DNA of 33,973 nucleotides from Candidatus Lumbricidiphila eiseniae (GTDB taxonomy: Bacteria; Actinomycetota; Actinomycetes; Actinomycetales; Microbacteriaceae), in contig NAEP01000014.1 of assembly GCA_002529645.1 (NCBI GenBank), forward strand, positions 1 to 33,973, in the 5' to 3' direction. Both the position numbers and the translations under genes were made by a program. The notes under the pieces are model-generated. The model was not told the origin of the DNA, did not search any database, and saw only the letters and a list, made by a program, of their open reading frames with translations. Below, piece by piece: positions 15,975-25,195 of this stretch (the stretch's first letter is position 1; every line of letters starts with the position of its first letter).

Positions 15975-17330
15975 TCACTCCGGTTGGCTGAGATCGAATC
16001 GAATGAGTGTTGGACCATCGATGGTTGGCTTCGGCAGGGTCGTCGTCAGCGTGTCCCCGGCACGGGTGACGGTCACCGGAACCCCGGTGGCGAGGCGAGC
16101 GGAAGCGGCGTCAACCCCCTCAGATACGCACGGCAGTTCCACCCTTCCGGATGCATCAACGAGCACGTTTGCGGTCGTGTCGCTGCGTGTCCAGCGAGTC
16201 CACGGCTCGGCAGAGGGTGCTGCGACCGAGGCGTCGAGCGGCGTGGAACTAAACACCGCGGCACCATTGGTGGCGTTCCAGGCGGCAAGGTGTTCAAGGG
16301 TGCGGCGCTGCAAGTCCGGAACTGTGCCACGGGCAGTAAGGCCCACGTTGAGTAGCAAGTTACCACCACGGGAGACTATGTCAACGAATGTCTTCACAGC
16401 ATCGGGGCCGCTGAGCATGTGTGTTTCATCTTCGAGAGTGTTGTGGCCGAAAGAGTATCCGATACCGCGACAGTTCTCCCAGTTGCCGTCGTGCTCGACG
16501 TTTACTCCATTCTGGTACTCGCTGGTGCGGAAATCCCAGTGCGTTTCTCCCCAACGGTCGTTGACGACGCCGTCCGGGGATGCAGCGTAAAACTTCTCGA
16601 AAAGATTCTCCAGTGAGAACGGTCCGGGCGGTTTGCCCGCATCCGGCCACTCGATGTCACCCCAGAGTATGTCGGGTGTGTAGCGCTCGATCAGATCTTC
16701 AACGTGCCTGTACGCGTATTCGGCGTATGCGGCGTCAACCGGGCGACTGAATTGCGGGCCACGACCGGTTATTGGGGGCAAATCAGAAAAGTGCCAGTCC
16801 AGACCGCCGGAGTAGTAGACGCCGAACCGGAGTCCTGCATTCCGCGTTGCCCTCTCGAATGCGTTGATGAGGTCGCGCCGCGGACCACGGGTGACGGTAT
16901 TGCGACCCTCGGTACCCGGTGCATCCCACAGGGTTACACCGTCGTGATGCTTAGTGGTCGGTATGAAATAACCCGCACCGGTGCTCTTTACCAGAGCGAT
17001 GAACTCGTCCGGGTTGAACTCGTCCGGCTGCCACCGGTCGATGAAGTCGTCATAGGATGCCCCCTCGAACGCGTCTCGTTGGTGCTGGGCTGCGGGGCTG
17101 TCATCAATGCGGATGGTGTTGTAGTACCACTCGGCGTAGGGATTGTGAGCAAACCAGAACTTCGCTTCGATAGTGCCGAGCTCACCAATCGGTTCAGCCC
17201 AGGCCGGAACCGAATATGGTCCCCAGTGTACGAATATTCCGAGCTTGGCATCGCGAAACCAGCGCGGCAGGTCGCGTTCGAATCGTGTGTAGTTCTCCGG
17301 GCGGACGGGATCATCTTTGAACATGGCCAT
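15975..17330 (-). CDS. GH29 alpha-L-fucosidase
   Basis: Hydrolyses terminal alpha-L-fucosyl residues. A 451-residue GH29 (beta/alpha)8 barrel: HWGPYSVPAW 35-44, KHHDG 127-131, WGDIEWP with the probable nucleophile Asp 225, and SRGGNLLLNVG late in the barrel, followed by a short beta-sandwich. No signal peptide is visible (MAMFKDDPVRPENY), so it should act in the cytoplasm on imported oligosaccharides. The start ATG at 17330 has GGAAACC upstream; a second ATG lies two codons later. It is divergent from a second fucosidase with a 94-base shared promoter region. Confidence 0.93.
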   Translation of the reverse strand: MAMFKDDPVRPENYTRFERDLPRWFRDAKLGIFVHWGPYSVPAWAEPIGELGTIEAKFWFAHNPYAEWYYNTIRIDDSPAAQHQRDAFEGASYDDFIDRWQPDEFNPDEFIALVKSTGAGYFIPTTKHHDGVTLWDAPGTEGRNTVTRGPRRDLINAFERATRNAGLRFGVYYSGGLDWHFSDLPPITGRGPQFSRPVDAAYAEYAYRHVEDLIERYTPDILWGDIEWPDAGKPPGPFSLENLFEKFYAASPDGVVNDRWGETHWDFRTSEYQNGVNVEHDGNWENCRGIGYSFGHNTLEDETHMLSGPDAVKTFVDIVSRGGNLLLNVGLTARGTVPDLQRRTLEHLAAWNATNGAAVFSSTPLDASVAAPSAEPWTRWTRSDTTANVLVDASGRVELPCVSEGVDAASARLATGVPVTVTRAGDTLTTTLPKPTIDGPTLIRFDLSQPE

Positions 17331-17424
17331 GCTGAGGTTTCCTTCTTCGTTGAATATTGCATGACGAACCAGATACCCCTATCCTATAAGAAATAGTATT
17401 CATGCTCAAGCGGGAGGTAGCTCC
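17331..17424. promoter_or_regulatory. divergent promoter region between the two fucosidases
   Basis: An AT-rich core at about 17378-17402 in otherwise GC-richer DNA. TATCCTATA at 17380-17388 occurs inverted (TATAGGATA) at 18907-18915, before the transporter operon. Each gene has its own ribosome site: GGAAACC for the left gene, GGGAGG for the right. The shared element is either a common operator, perhaps for the GntR regulator, or overlapping -10 sequence. Confidence 0.5.
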
Positions 17425-18783
17425 GTGAAATCCGCCCCCACCGCGCGTTTGAGCTCCTTCGTGCGCCCGACCGAGTTTTCGCTGCCCGGCGGCGAATGGT
17501 TTATCGGTGCGGGGCTCGGGCTTTTCGTGCACTGGGATCACGCCAGCCAACAGGGCATCGAAATTTCCTGGCCGTTGGTTGGCCGGTCCATCATCCCCGG
17601 CACAGTGGGAGACGTCGTTAGCGTCGACCAGTACCATTCGACAGCGGCCACTTTCGATCCCGTGGAGTGGGATGCGGTCGCGCTGGCACGTCTGGCCAAA
17701 CGTGTTGGTGCCCGTTATGTGGTTTTCACGGCCAGGCATCATGCTGGCTACTCAATGTTTCACAGCAAGCACTCGGATTTCGGTATCGAGCATTCGCGGT
17801 TCGGTCGCGACATTACTCAAGAATTCGTTGCGGCCATCCGGGCGGAGGGCATCCGAGTCGGTATCTACTACAGCCTCCCGGACTGGAGGCATCCTGACTA
17901 CCCAGCCTTCGAGATGGGTGACCGACCCTATGCGCGTGAGCACTGGCCTACGGCGGGTTGCTCTACAAACGAGGGAACTCCGGTTGCTGTTGACCGGCAT
18001 CGTCGATCAACCCCCGAGGCGTGGCTCCGTTTCCAGAGCTACCTTCGCGGTCAGCTCACCGAGATACTCACGAACTACGGCACCATTGATCTGCTTTGGT
18101 TTGACGGGGAGTGGGAGCGGTCGGCGGCGGAGTGGGACAGTGCGGGACTGCGCGCGCTCGTCAAATCGCTGCAGCCTGCGATTATTATCAACGACCGTCT
18201 CCCGGGGCAGGGCGACTATAAAACGCCAGAGCAGGGCTTCCCCGTTGTGACACCCACTGGCCCATGGGAACTCTGTCTGACGATCGGGCAGATGTGGGCG
18301 TGGCATCCGGGTGATACGAAGAGTAAGAGCACAAGATCGCTGGTTACCACGCTGATCGAAGTGGCAAGTCGAGGTGGCAACCTTTTGCTCAACATTGGAC
18401 CAAAGGGTGACGGCAGCCTCAATGAATCGCAGGTGAAGACTCTGACTGAGATCGGTGACTGGATGGCAAAGCACGCGGAGAGTGTCATTGGCGTATCACC
18501 GACCGTGGGTGTTGACTACTACGGACCCTCGACGGCTCGGCCGGGAGTGATGTACCTGCACCTTGTGATGCAGCCAGTGGAGCGGGTGATTGTGCGCGGG
18601 ATTCCGGTTGGGCGGGTGACGGGCATTCGGTTGCTCGCAACGGGGGAGCAGTTGCCATACGAGGTCAACTACGAGGTGCATGAGCAGTTAGCACCGGGGG
18701 CGGATCCGCTGGGTGAGTTGTTGATCGCCGCCCCGCGGGCCTCCGGCGCCGCCGTTGATGTGATCGCGCTTGAGTTTGCGTGA
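17425..18783 (+). CDS. second GH29 alpha-L-fucosidase
   Basis: A 452-residue GH29 protein, only distantly similar to the divergent one. HWDHASQQGIEISWP (36-50) replaces the common HWGxYS loop. ARHHAGYSMF stands for KHHDGF. LLWFDGEWE contains the probable nucleophile Asp 227, and the ASRGGNLLLNIGPKGDG motif is clear. There is no signal peptide. The start is GTG 17425 after GGGAGG. The different substrate-loop sequences suggest the two enzymes cleave different fucosyl linkages or aglycones; this is inference. It reads toward the transporter operon, separated by 245 bases. Confidence 0.92.
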   Translation: MKSAPTARLSSFVRPTEFSLPGGEWFIGAGLGLFVHWDHASQQGIEISWPLVGRSIIPGTVGDVVSVDQYHSTAATFDPVEWDAVALARLAKRVGARYVVFTARHHAGYSMFHSKHSDFGIEHSRFGRDITQEFVAAIRAEGIRVGIYYSLPDWRHPDYPAFEMGDRPYAREHWPTAGCSTNEGTPVAVDRHRRSTPEAWLRFQSYLRGQLTEILTNYGTIDLLWFDGEWERSAAEWDSAGLRALVKSLQPAIIINDRLPGQGDYKTPEQGFPVVTPTGPWELCLTIGQMWAWHPGDTKSKSTRSLVTTLIEVASRGGNLLLNIGPKGDGSLNESQVKTLTEIGDWMAKHAESVIGVSPTVGVDYYGPSTARPGVMYLHLVMQPVERVIVRGIPVGRVTGIRLLATGEQLPYEVNYEVHEQLAPGADPLGELLIAAPRASGAAVDVIALEFA

Positions 18784-18795
18784 CCTGGCTGCCGA

Positions 18796-18839
18796 GTCGT
18801 GCCGTGCGCAGCCGACCACCGGGTCATGCCGTGCGCAGC
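18796..18839 (+). repeat. 17-bp direct repeat after the second fucosidase
   Basis: GTCGTGCCGTGCGCAGC at 18796-18812 recurs with one difference at 18823-18839, offset 27 bases. It lies just beyond the fucosidase stop, in GC-rich DNA. Function is unknown. Confidence 0.6.
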
Positions 18840-18886
18840 TCCGGTCGGCCCTGGGATCAGCGGGTGCCTCAACCCCACTGTCCTCA

Positions 18887-18918
18887 ACATTATATATCAA
18901 AGATAATATAGGATAAGT
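18887..18918 (+). promoter_or_regulatory. AT-rich promoter/operator of the first sugar transporter
   Basis: A sharply AT-rich block with an imperfect dyad (ATATATC, AAA, GATAATAT). It contains TATAGGATA, the inverse of the 9-mer in the divergent fucosidase promoter. It lies about 110 bases before the transporter start and is the only promoter-like sequence in the gap. Confidence 0.5.
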
Positions 18919-19028
18919 GTCACGTGCGAGGCAGTGAAGTTGCTGACGAGAGAGCGTGATGCGTGGGGCTCGTGATCGTGTGCGATCGTCCCCACTGTTC
19001 GATGTATCCAATGGAGGAGGCACGGCTA

Positions 19029-20276
19029 ATGGCAGGACAAAGCAAGAGCGCGAAGCGCCGGATCGGAACTGGGTTTGTACTCGCAGGGGTGCTCACCGCG
19101 TTGGCTGGGTGTGCAAGCGGTGGAAGCGGTAGCCCAGCCAACGGTTCCGTTTCGATGTACACCTGGTTAAGCAGCCAGAGCGACCGGGAGCAATGGGAGG
19201 GCTTCATCAACCTGGGTAAGAAGGTGGACCCGACGCTCAACGTGACGATTGAAGGACCGAGTTTCACCGACTACTGGACCAAGGTCAAGACCCGTCTTAG
19301 TGGCTCTAATCCACCCTGTTTGCTCACTACGCAGGCCGCGCGTGCCCAAGAATTGGGCGGGCTGCTCATGCCACTCAATGATCTGATTAAAAAGAATAAG
19401 AGTGACATCTCTGCTTTCGATTCTTCGATGCTTAAAGGGATGACCGTTGATGGCACGATCCGCGCAATTCCGTATGACGCTGAACCGATCGTCCTCTACT
19501 ACAATATAGACGCGTTTAGTAAGGCTGGCCTGAAGCTCCCGACTACAACCTACTCTCGTGAGCAATTTTTGTCAGATGCGAAGAAGCTCACCACCGGCAG
19601 CCATAAGGCGTTCGGAATTTCCTCCGGGTTTTTCCTACCGAATGCGTGGGCTATTGCTGACGGTGTCGAGGCGGTCAACAACGGTAAACTCGATCTGACC
19701 AATCCCAGGCTGGCAGACCAAGTGCAGTCATACTTCGACCTCGTCAATAAGGAAGGAATTGCGGCTGCACCAAACGCGTCGGACAGCACAGACGCCGCTC
19801 AGGCGGCCTTCACCAACGGTGATGTGGACATGATAATTTCAGGCCCCTGGATGTATGGCACCTTCGCTAGCAAGGCAAAATTCCAGATGGGCTTGACGAT
19901 TGTTCCGAGCACTTCGGGTGCTGCGCACGGTATGACAGCCGGTTCTGGTTTTGGTATTGCCAAGAACTGTAAGGATCCCGAGGGGGCCTTCAAGGCTATC
20001 CGGGCAATGACCGATACCATTGTGCTCAAGGGTCAGGCTGTAAATCGTGGTATTGTCCCGTCTCGGCTAGAGGCTCAGTCGGCCTGGGCAGAGGGTAAGC
20101 CGCCGGGAGCCGCTGCCGTAGTGCAGGCGCTTCTCAGAAACGCGACCGCGCAACTCACAGTTCCCGCGTGGAATCAGGTGGAAACTCTGTTTACGCAGTA
20201 CGGCGTTGAGGGATATCGGGGTGATAAGACAGCCAAAGAGGTGCTGGCGACGATTCAGAAATCGGTTGGGCAGTAG
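19029..20276 (+). CDS. sugar ABC transporter substrate-binding lipoprotein
   Basis: A 415-residue extracellular binding protein of the CUT1 (family 1) type. The lipoprotein signal is clear: basic KSAKRRIGTG, hydrophobic core, lipobox LAGC. ATG 19029 is chosen over the upstream in-frame ATGs because GGAGGAGG lies 8 bases before it and it leaves a normal signal peptide. Family features include IRAIPYDAEPIVLYYNIDAF and GDVDMIISGPWMYGTF. It probably captures a fucosylated oligosaccharide, judged from the neighbouring fucosidases. It is followed by two permease genes but no ATPase gene. Confidence 0.92.
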   Translation: MAGQSKSAKRRIGTGFVLAGVLTALAGCASGGSGSPANGSVSMYTWLSSQSDREQWEGFINLGKKVDPTLNVTIEGPSFTDYWTKVKTRLSGSNPPCLLTTQAARAQELGGLLMPLNDLIKKNKSDISAFDSSMLKGMTVDGTIRAIPYDAEPIVLYYNIDAFSKAGLKLPTTTYSREQFLSDAKKLTTGSHKAFGISSGFFLPNAWAIADGVEAVNNGKLDLTNPRLADQVQSYFDLVNKEGIAAAPNASDSTDAAQAAFTNGDVDMIISGPWMYGTFASKAKFQMGLTIVPSTSGAAHGMTAGSGFGIAKNCKDPEGAFKAIRAMTDTIVLKGQAVNRGIVPSRLEAQSAWAEGKPPGAAAVVQALLRNATAQLTVPAWNQVETLFTQYGVEGYRGDKTAKEVLATIQKSVGQ

Positions 20277-20282
20277 CCGGAA

Positions 20283-21266
20283 ATGGTTCCCTCGCGGACT
20301 CCGAACACCGTCGTCTCTGAGGAGACGGCAGTGTTTGCGGGGTCAGAGATTCGGCCGTCCAGCGCACCACAGGCTACAAGGTTCCGCACAAACAAGATAC
20401 GCGAGAGCGACGGCTTGGTCGTTCTCGCGTATCTGTGGCCGGGCCTTGTAGGATTCACCACGTTCATTCTGGTTCCGCTCCTGGGATCGCTGTTGATCAG
20501 CATGTTCGAATGGCCGCTGTTCGGCACCCCCACCTTCATCGGATTTGCGAACTATCAAAAAATGTTCTCGGATCCAACGTTCTACACGGTTCTGGTGAAC
20601 ACCGTAATCTTCGCGTTCGTCTACACAGCACTCAACTTATTGCTGGCATTGGCTGTGTCACTGTGGCTTAACACGAAAATCAAATTTTCCAGTTTCTGGC
20701 GGGTAATCTTCTTCCTGCCGGCTATCACACCGGTCATAGCGAATGCTCTCGTGTGGCGGCTTCTGCTAAATGACAATGGCATTGTCAACTCGGTGCTGAG
20801 CTCCGGCGGAATTACCGGCCCGAGTTGGCTTTCTGACGCATCTTTTGCCCTGTCCACAGTGATCGCAATGTCGGTCTGGCAGTCATTCGGCTACAACGTG
20901 ATCGTGCTATCGGCCGGTCTCGGTAGTATCCCACAAGAGATTCTTGAGGCTTCGCGAATGGATGGCACAAACGCGTGGCAGCGATTGCGTTCGGTCATTC
21001 TCCCTATGATCTCACCGTCGCTGTTCTTCACCATGACGATGACGATGATCGGCGCATTTCAGGTATTCGTGCAGCCACAGGTTCTCACACAGGGCGGTCC
21101 CGGCGAGTCAACGAATACATTTGTTTTATACATGTACCGTAACGGTTTTGTGTTTGACCGTCTTGGCTATGCTTCGGCTCTCGCCTGGATTCTATTCGTC
21201 GTAGTGATGCTCATCACTGCCTTACAGTTCGCCGGGCAGCGAAAGTGGGTCAACTATGACAAATGA
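20283..21266 (+). CDS. sugar ABC transporter permease, MalF/UgpA type
   Basis: A 327-residue inner-membrane permease with six predicted helices after a cytoplasmic N-terminus of about 50 residues. The EAA loop EASRMDGTNAWQRLRSVILP contacts the ATPase. Start ATG 20283 is six bases after the binding-protein stop. It pairs with the next gene, whose start overlaps its stop by 11 bases. Confidence 0.93.
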   Translation: MVPSRTPNTVVSEETAVFAGSEIRPSSAPQATRFRTNKIRESDGLVVLAYLWPGLVGFTTFILVPLLGSLLISMFEWPLFGTPTFIGFANYQKMFSDPTFYTVLVNTVIFAFVYTALNLLLALAVSLWLNTKIKFSSFWRVIFFLPAITPVIANALVWRLLLNDNGIVNSVLSSGGITGPSWLSDASFALSTVIAMSVWQSFGYNVIVLSAGLGSIPQEILEASRMDGTNAWQRLRSVILPMISPSLFFTMTMTMIGAFQVFVQPQVLTQGGPGESTNTFVLYMYRNGFVFDRLGYASALAWILFVVVMLITALQFAGQRKWVNYDK

Positions 21267-22149
21267 CACTGTGTCGACAGCTGAAACTATCAGCCACCGG
21301 AAACACCGACTCCGCCGCGATCAGAAGGTTACTGCTGTCAAGGTATGGCTCAATACCCTGGCCATGTCGATCGTCGCTCTCATTTTTACCTTCCCCTTCA
21401 TCTGGATGGTGTTCTCGGCGCTCAAACCCGAGGCGGAAATTTTCTCGGCAATACCGTCATTTATCGGCTCCGAGGTGCAATGGTCAAATTTTGTTGACGC
21501 ATGGACACTCGTCCCGTTTGGACGCTTTATTTTCAACGGGTTTTTTGTCGCAATTATGGGTGCCCTGTTGTCGGTGGTTGTTGCGGTACTTTCAGCGTAT
21601 GCATTTGCGCGCTTGCGATTCAGGTACCGTGATCGCCTTTTCCTGCTCTACGTCCTCACTCTGGTTTTACCACAAGAAGTGCTGGTTGTGCCGTTGTTCA
21701 TTATGATGAACCAGTTTGGACTGGCCGACACATACGCAGCGCTCATCATCCCGTTTGCATTTACTGCGTTCGGAACTTTCCTTCTACGGCAGTTCTTCCT
21801 GACTATCCCGGTAGAGTTTGAGGAGGCCGCTCGCATTGACGGTGCATCCCGATTGCGCACGCTGTGGTCGGTGCTGCTGCCCCAGCTCACCGCACCACTG
21901 TCGGTGCTAGCCGTGTTCTCGTTTGTTGGCTACTACAACTCCTACTTATGGCCGCTCATTATCATCAATAGCCAGGATCTCGCGACGGTGCCGCTGGGTT
22001 TATCGATGTTCACGGGTGAGCACGGCACCCAGTGGAGCTTAACAATGGCTGCCGCGACACTTGCCATTATCCCATCACTCATTATTGTTGCAGTATTGCA
22101 GCGCCAACTTATCAGAGGCATAGTGCTCGGAGGATTTGGTGGACGCTGA
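21256..22149 (+). CDS. sugar ABC transporter permease, MalG/UgpE type
   Basis: A 297-residue CUT1 permease with six helices and the EAA loop EEAARIDGASRLRTLWSVLL; the C-terminus RGIVLGGFGGR is typical of MalG-type partners. It forms the heterodimeric channel with the upstream permease. The operon ends here without an ATPase, so a shared MsiK-type ATPase encoded elsewhere is expected. It converges on the IclR gene 196 bases downstream. Confidence 0.93.
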   Translation: MTNDTVSTAETISHRKHRLRRDQKVTAVKVWLNTLAMSIVALIFTFPFIWMVFSALKPEAEIFSAIPSFIGSEVQWSNFVDAWTLVPFGRFIFNGFFVAIMGALLSVVVAVLSAYAFARLRFRYRDRLFLLYVLTLVLPQEVLVVPLFIMMNQFGLADTYAALIIPFAFTAFGTFLLRQFFLTIPVEFEEAARIDGASRLRTLWSVLLPQLTAPLSVLAVFSFVGYYNSYLWPLIIINSQDLATVPLGLSMFTGEHGTQWSLTMAAATLAIIPSLIIVAVLQRQLIRGIVLGGFGGR

Positions 22150-22345
22150 TTGGTCGCGCTTATCTGGGGGTGTTTGCTCCAGTGGAATCACAGCACTTGG
22201 TGCCGCCGTCAATGACATCATCATCGAGTTGGCTCTGCCCCTCTCACGCGCGGTGGGGTTGCGTCCCATCCGCCTGCACGTCTGCCCGTATCCATTTCTT
22301 GGTTGAAGTCTGGGCGACAGGTTTGGCATTCACTCTGTGGATGCT

Positions 22346-23146
22346 TCACTTGCGCGAACGAGTGGTGATGTAGCCATGAAGAGCGCTGAGGCGGTCTGCA
22401 GCTTCGATGACGAGGGGGGAGAGTTCTGTCATTCGGGACGAGGAAAGATCGAAGCTCAATCCAGACAGTGAGACACCACCTATGCCTCTTCCTGACGCGC
22501 CGCGAACAACCGCGGCCACGCATCGGACGTTCTGGTCGTTCTCGCCATCGTCTTCCGACCAACCTCGCTGACGGATGATCGCAAGCCGCGCGTGGAGTTC
22601 TCCCTCTGTCGAGATCGAACGCTCAGTGACCGAGGGGAGCCCAGTGCGGGCGATGATTGCTTCAATCTGACTTGATGACATGGAAGCGAGTATCGCCTTT
22701 CCAATGGCAGTCGTGTGCAGGTGGACACTATTTCCCACCCTGGATTTCATGCGGTACGCACCACTGCCGTCGAGTTTTAGAACGTACACAATCTCATACT
22801 GTTGCAGAAGAGCGAAATGAACTGTGTATCCGGTTTGTTCAGCGAGCGGACGCAGGACGGGTAGGGCAATTCGCGAATACTCACCCTCCTCCATGACAAC
22901 ACGGGATAACCCAAGGAGTCGAGCTCCGGGTATGTACTTTCGGTCATCCGTTTGTAGCGCCCATCCCAGGTCAACGAGTTCACTGAGGATGCGGTGCACG
23001 GTCGAGGCAGGTAGGCCGGTATCGCTCGCAATGTCTGACAGACGGCTCTGCTTCGACAGGGATCTCACTACAAGCATGGTTTTGTTAACGGCACTTGCGT
23101 TCGACGAAGTCGATACCGTGGCGTCGAGACCTCCGGTCAGTTTCAT
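22346..23146 (-). CDS. IclR-family transcription regulator
   Basis: A 266-residue regulator. The N-terminal winged HTH reads VVRSLSKQSRLSDIASDTGL, ASTVHRILSELVDLGW. The C-terminal IclR effector domain shows the usual HLHTTAIGKAILASM and RGWSEDDGENDQNVRCVAAVV segments. KdgR, an IclR member, controls pectin and uronate catabolism in enterobacteria, and this gene is last in a kduI-kduD-esterase operon. A sugar-acid effector such as 2-keto-3-deoxygluconate is therefore a reasonable inference. Its start overlaps the esterase stop by four bases (ATGA), so it is co-transcribed. Confidence 0.92.
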   Translation of the reverse strand: MKLTGGLDATVSTSSNASAVNKTMLVVRSLSKQSRLSDIASDTGLPASTVHRILSELVDLGWALQTDDRKYIPGARLLGLSRVVMEEGEYSRIALPVLRPLAEQTGYTVHFALLQQYEIVYVLKLDGSGAYRMKSRVGNSVHLHTTAIGKAILASMSSSQIEAIIARTGLPSVTERSISTEGELHARLAIIRQRGWSEDDGENDQNVRCVAAVVRGASGRGIGGVSLSGLSFDLSSSRMTELSPLVIEAADRLSALHGYITTRSRK

Positions 23147-24456
23147 GTGGTGTCACCATCTATTAGGTTGGTATTGGAAAGTTGCCGAGCGGAGAGTGCG
23201 TCACTTCCTGCACTCAGGAAGTAGGCCCAATCCTCTGCGTTCATACTATGGCCACCCTCCCTGCATCTGTAGGTAAATTTCCCGCCGCCCCATGACACCC
23301 GAGCCGGTATGTCCCCGGAGGAAGAGAAAACCTTCTTATTCGGAGACACTAACCCCTTCTCGTTCTCGCCGACCGCACAGAGCGCAATCGGTGCAGCCGC
23401 AACGCAACTCAGATACTCACCAAGCGGATCGGCGTGGGCATCGGCTCGGGCGCTGGCAACATGCACGGAAGCGGGGAAAATTGCCGCCAGGAGCATGTGT
23501 TGGTCAACCGGAAGAGAATCATCACGGTTGCGAAAAGTTCCAAATACAGGGCTAAACCAGTAGCCGAAGTTATCACAAATTTGTTGCACGTCTTCGCCAC
23601 TGTGATGTGAGAACAAAGAGGCACCCGCGCACCCTGAATTATTGCTGATCACCCCCGCAAATCTTGAGTCCTGGGCCGCAGTCCAGAGCGCAGTTTTTCC
23701 TAGTCGTGAATGACCCCAGACGATGACGTTGCTGTTATCGATGAGTGTGATCCTTTCGAATGCGTCCATTGCCCGTGACAGACCCCATGCCCAGGCTCCG
23801 ATCGTTCCCCATTGCTTCGACGTCGGGTCATCAATGTTTCGTTCCAGAGTTTGGCGATCACAGAAGAGACCGCGCACGCCAAGGTGTCCCGTTCGCTCAG
23901 CATCCACTTCGAAATCGGCGCAGTGTATTGTCGCAACGGCGAACCCGGCCCGAACAATCTCCTGGACTGGTAGCTGCTCTGTGTATGATCCACCTGAAAA
24001 TTTGGATGACCGCGGTGGGTCGCTCCCGCGATGGTCTTCCTCTGCCGTGACGGTGTGGTTTCCGTAAAAATTCAGTCCTGCAAACAACGGTGCCGGTTGT
24101 TTTGACTCAACGAGCACAGTAGGTACGTAGAGCAATAAATTCGCTTTGAGCTCGCCGCGAGGACCGGCCACGGTGAGCTGGTAGTCAAACCGCGAGGCCG
24201 ATCCACCCACGCACCTGTGATGTGTCGCACACAGTCGGATATCCGCGAGTTGTCCCCCCTCCGGAGTGCGTCCAAAAACGTAATCTTCGTAGAGGCCTAC
24301 AATGCGCGGTCGCTCGCGTCCGATCCATGCGTCGAGGGTTCGTGAATCGTCTAACTTGTTCGTTCGGCTCCACAGTGGTGGCAGATTCGTGTTGAGGTTC
24401 TCTTCCCTCTCGGTTCTCCGTTTGTCGGACTGCTCGTTCGCTGTATTACCGGGCAA
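23143..24456 (-). CDS. CE15-type glucuronoyl esterase, cytoplasmic form
   Basis: A 437-residue alpha/beta hydrolase resembling bacterial CE15 enzymes, which cleave esters on the carboxyl of (4-O-methyl-)glucuronic acid. The nucleophile motif is GHSRLGKTALW (Ser 250), followed by the family stretch VISNNSGCAGASLF. The acid-loop region is DPLGEY, and the catalytic His 403 lies in GGHSMNAEDW. Known CE15 enzymes are mostly secreted, but this one has no signal peptide. A polar N-terminal segment of about 25 residues makes the exact start uncertain. It overlaps kduD by 11 bases and the IclR gene by four. It probably removes methyl or alcohol esters from imported uronate oligosaccharides. Confidence 0.82.
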   Translation of the reverse strand: MPGNTANEQSDKRRTEREENLNTNLPPLWSRTNKLDDSRTLDAWIGRERPRIVGLYEDYVFGRTPEGGQLADIRLCATHHRCVGGSASRFDYQLTVAGPRGELKANLLLYVPTVLVESKQPAPLFAGLNFYGNHTVTAEEDHRGSDPPRSSKFSGGSYTEQLPVQEIVRAGFAVATIHCADFEVDAERTGHLGVRGLFCDRQTLERNIDDPTSKQWGTIGAWAWGLSRAMDAFERITLIDNSNVIVWGHSRLGKTALWTAAQDSRFAGVISNNSGCAGASLFSHHSGEDVQQICDNFGYWFSPVFGTFRNRDDSLPVDQHMLLAAIFPASVHVASARADAHADPLGEYLSCVAAAPIALCAVGENEKGLVSPNKKVFSSSGDIPARVSWGGGKFTYRCREGGHSMNAEDWAYFLSAGSDALSARQLSNTNLIDGDTT

Positions 24457-25195
24457 GCCAACCCCCGTCTACGACGAGCACATGACCGTTAATGTAGGCA
24501 GAGTCGGGACCGGCGAGGAAAACTGCTGGCCCAACAATGTCTTCGGGTAGACCCCATCGTGCGGCAGGGATTCGAGCCCGTATCTGCTTTTCGCGGTCGG
24601 AGTCAGCCCGTAGTTGCTCGGTGTTGGCTGTCTCAATGTAACCGGGAGCAATCGCATTGACGGTGATGCCATACTGAGCCCATTCATTGGCCAGAGCTTT
24701 GGTGAGACCGGACACGGCGTGCTTACTTGCCGTGTAGGCGGGAACAGATACCCCTCCCTGAAATGAAAGCAGTGAACTGAGAGTAATGATGCGTCCTCCT
24801 TGACCGCGAGCAATCATGCTAGCCCCCACTGTTTGGGTGATCTGGAAGACCGCGTCGAGGTTCACCGCGAGGACATCGCGCCAGTCATCCCACGAGTAGT
24901 CAACCGCCGGTGCCCTACGAATGATTCCGGCATTATTCAGGAGGATGTCGATACTGTGCTCTTCGACAATTTTTTTGATCGTCGTCGTGGTGTTCGCGTG
25001 ATCCGCGAGATCGCACTCCACAGCCGTTACGTTGACCCCAAATTCACCCAGCTGATCAACGGCAACCTGGAGGTTTTTCCGCCCCCACACAATCACGTTT
25101 GCACCGGCGCGCGCGAATCCGCGCGCACACGCCAGCCCGATCCCAGCCGCGGATCCCGTAACGAGTGCGGTCTTGTCGCTCAAAGGTCCGGTCAC
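24446..25195 (-). CDS. kduD: 2-dehydro-3-deoxy-D-gluconate 5-dehydrogenase (KduD-type SDR)
   Basis: A 249-residue short-chain dehydrogenase that fits KduD, which reduces 3-deoxy-D-glycero-2,5-hexodiulosonate to 2-keto-3-deoxygluconate with NAD(P)H. The cofactor motif is TGSAAGIG, then NNAGIIRR, the Ser in ITLSSLLSFQGG, catalytic YTASK, and the KduD-like NAIAPGYIETANTEQLRAD. The SDR family is broad, but sequence style and direct four-base overlap with kduI make KduD the best call. Confidence 0.9.
   Translation of the reverse strand: MTGPLSDKTALVTGSAAGIGLACARGFARAGANVIVWGRKNLQVAVDQLGEFGVNVTAVECDLADHANTTTTIKKIVEEHSIDILLNNAGIIRRAPAVDYSWDDWRDVLAVNLDAVFQITQTVGASMIARGQGGRIITLSSLLSFQGGVSVPAYTASKHAVSGLTKALANEWAQYGITVNAIAPGYIETANTEQLRADSDREKQIRARIPAARWGLPEDIVGPAVFLAGPDSAYINGHVLVVDGGWLAR

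Noticed and set aside
18963..19028. Upstream start for the first sugar-binding protein
   Set aside because: Would put 22 polar residues before the signal peptide; GGAGGAGG sits correctly before 19029.
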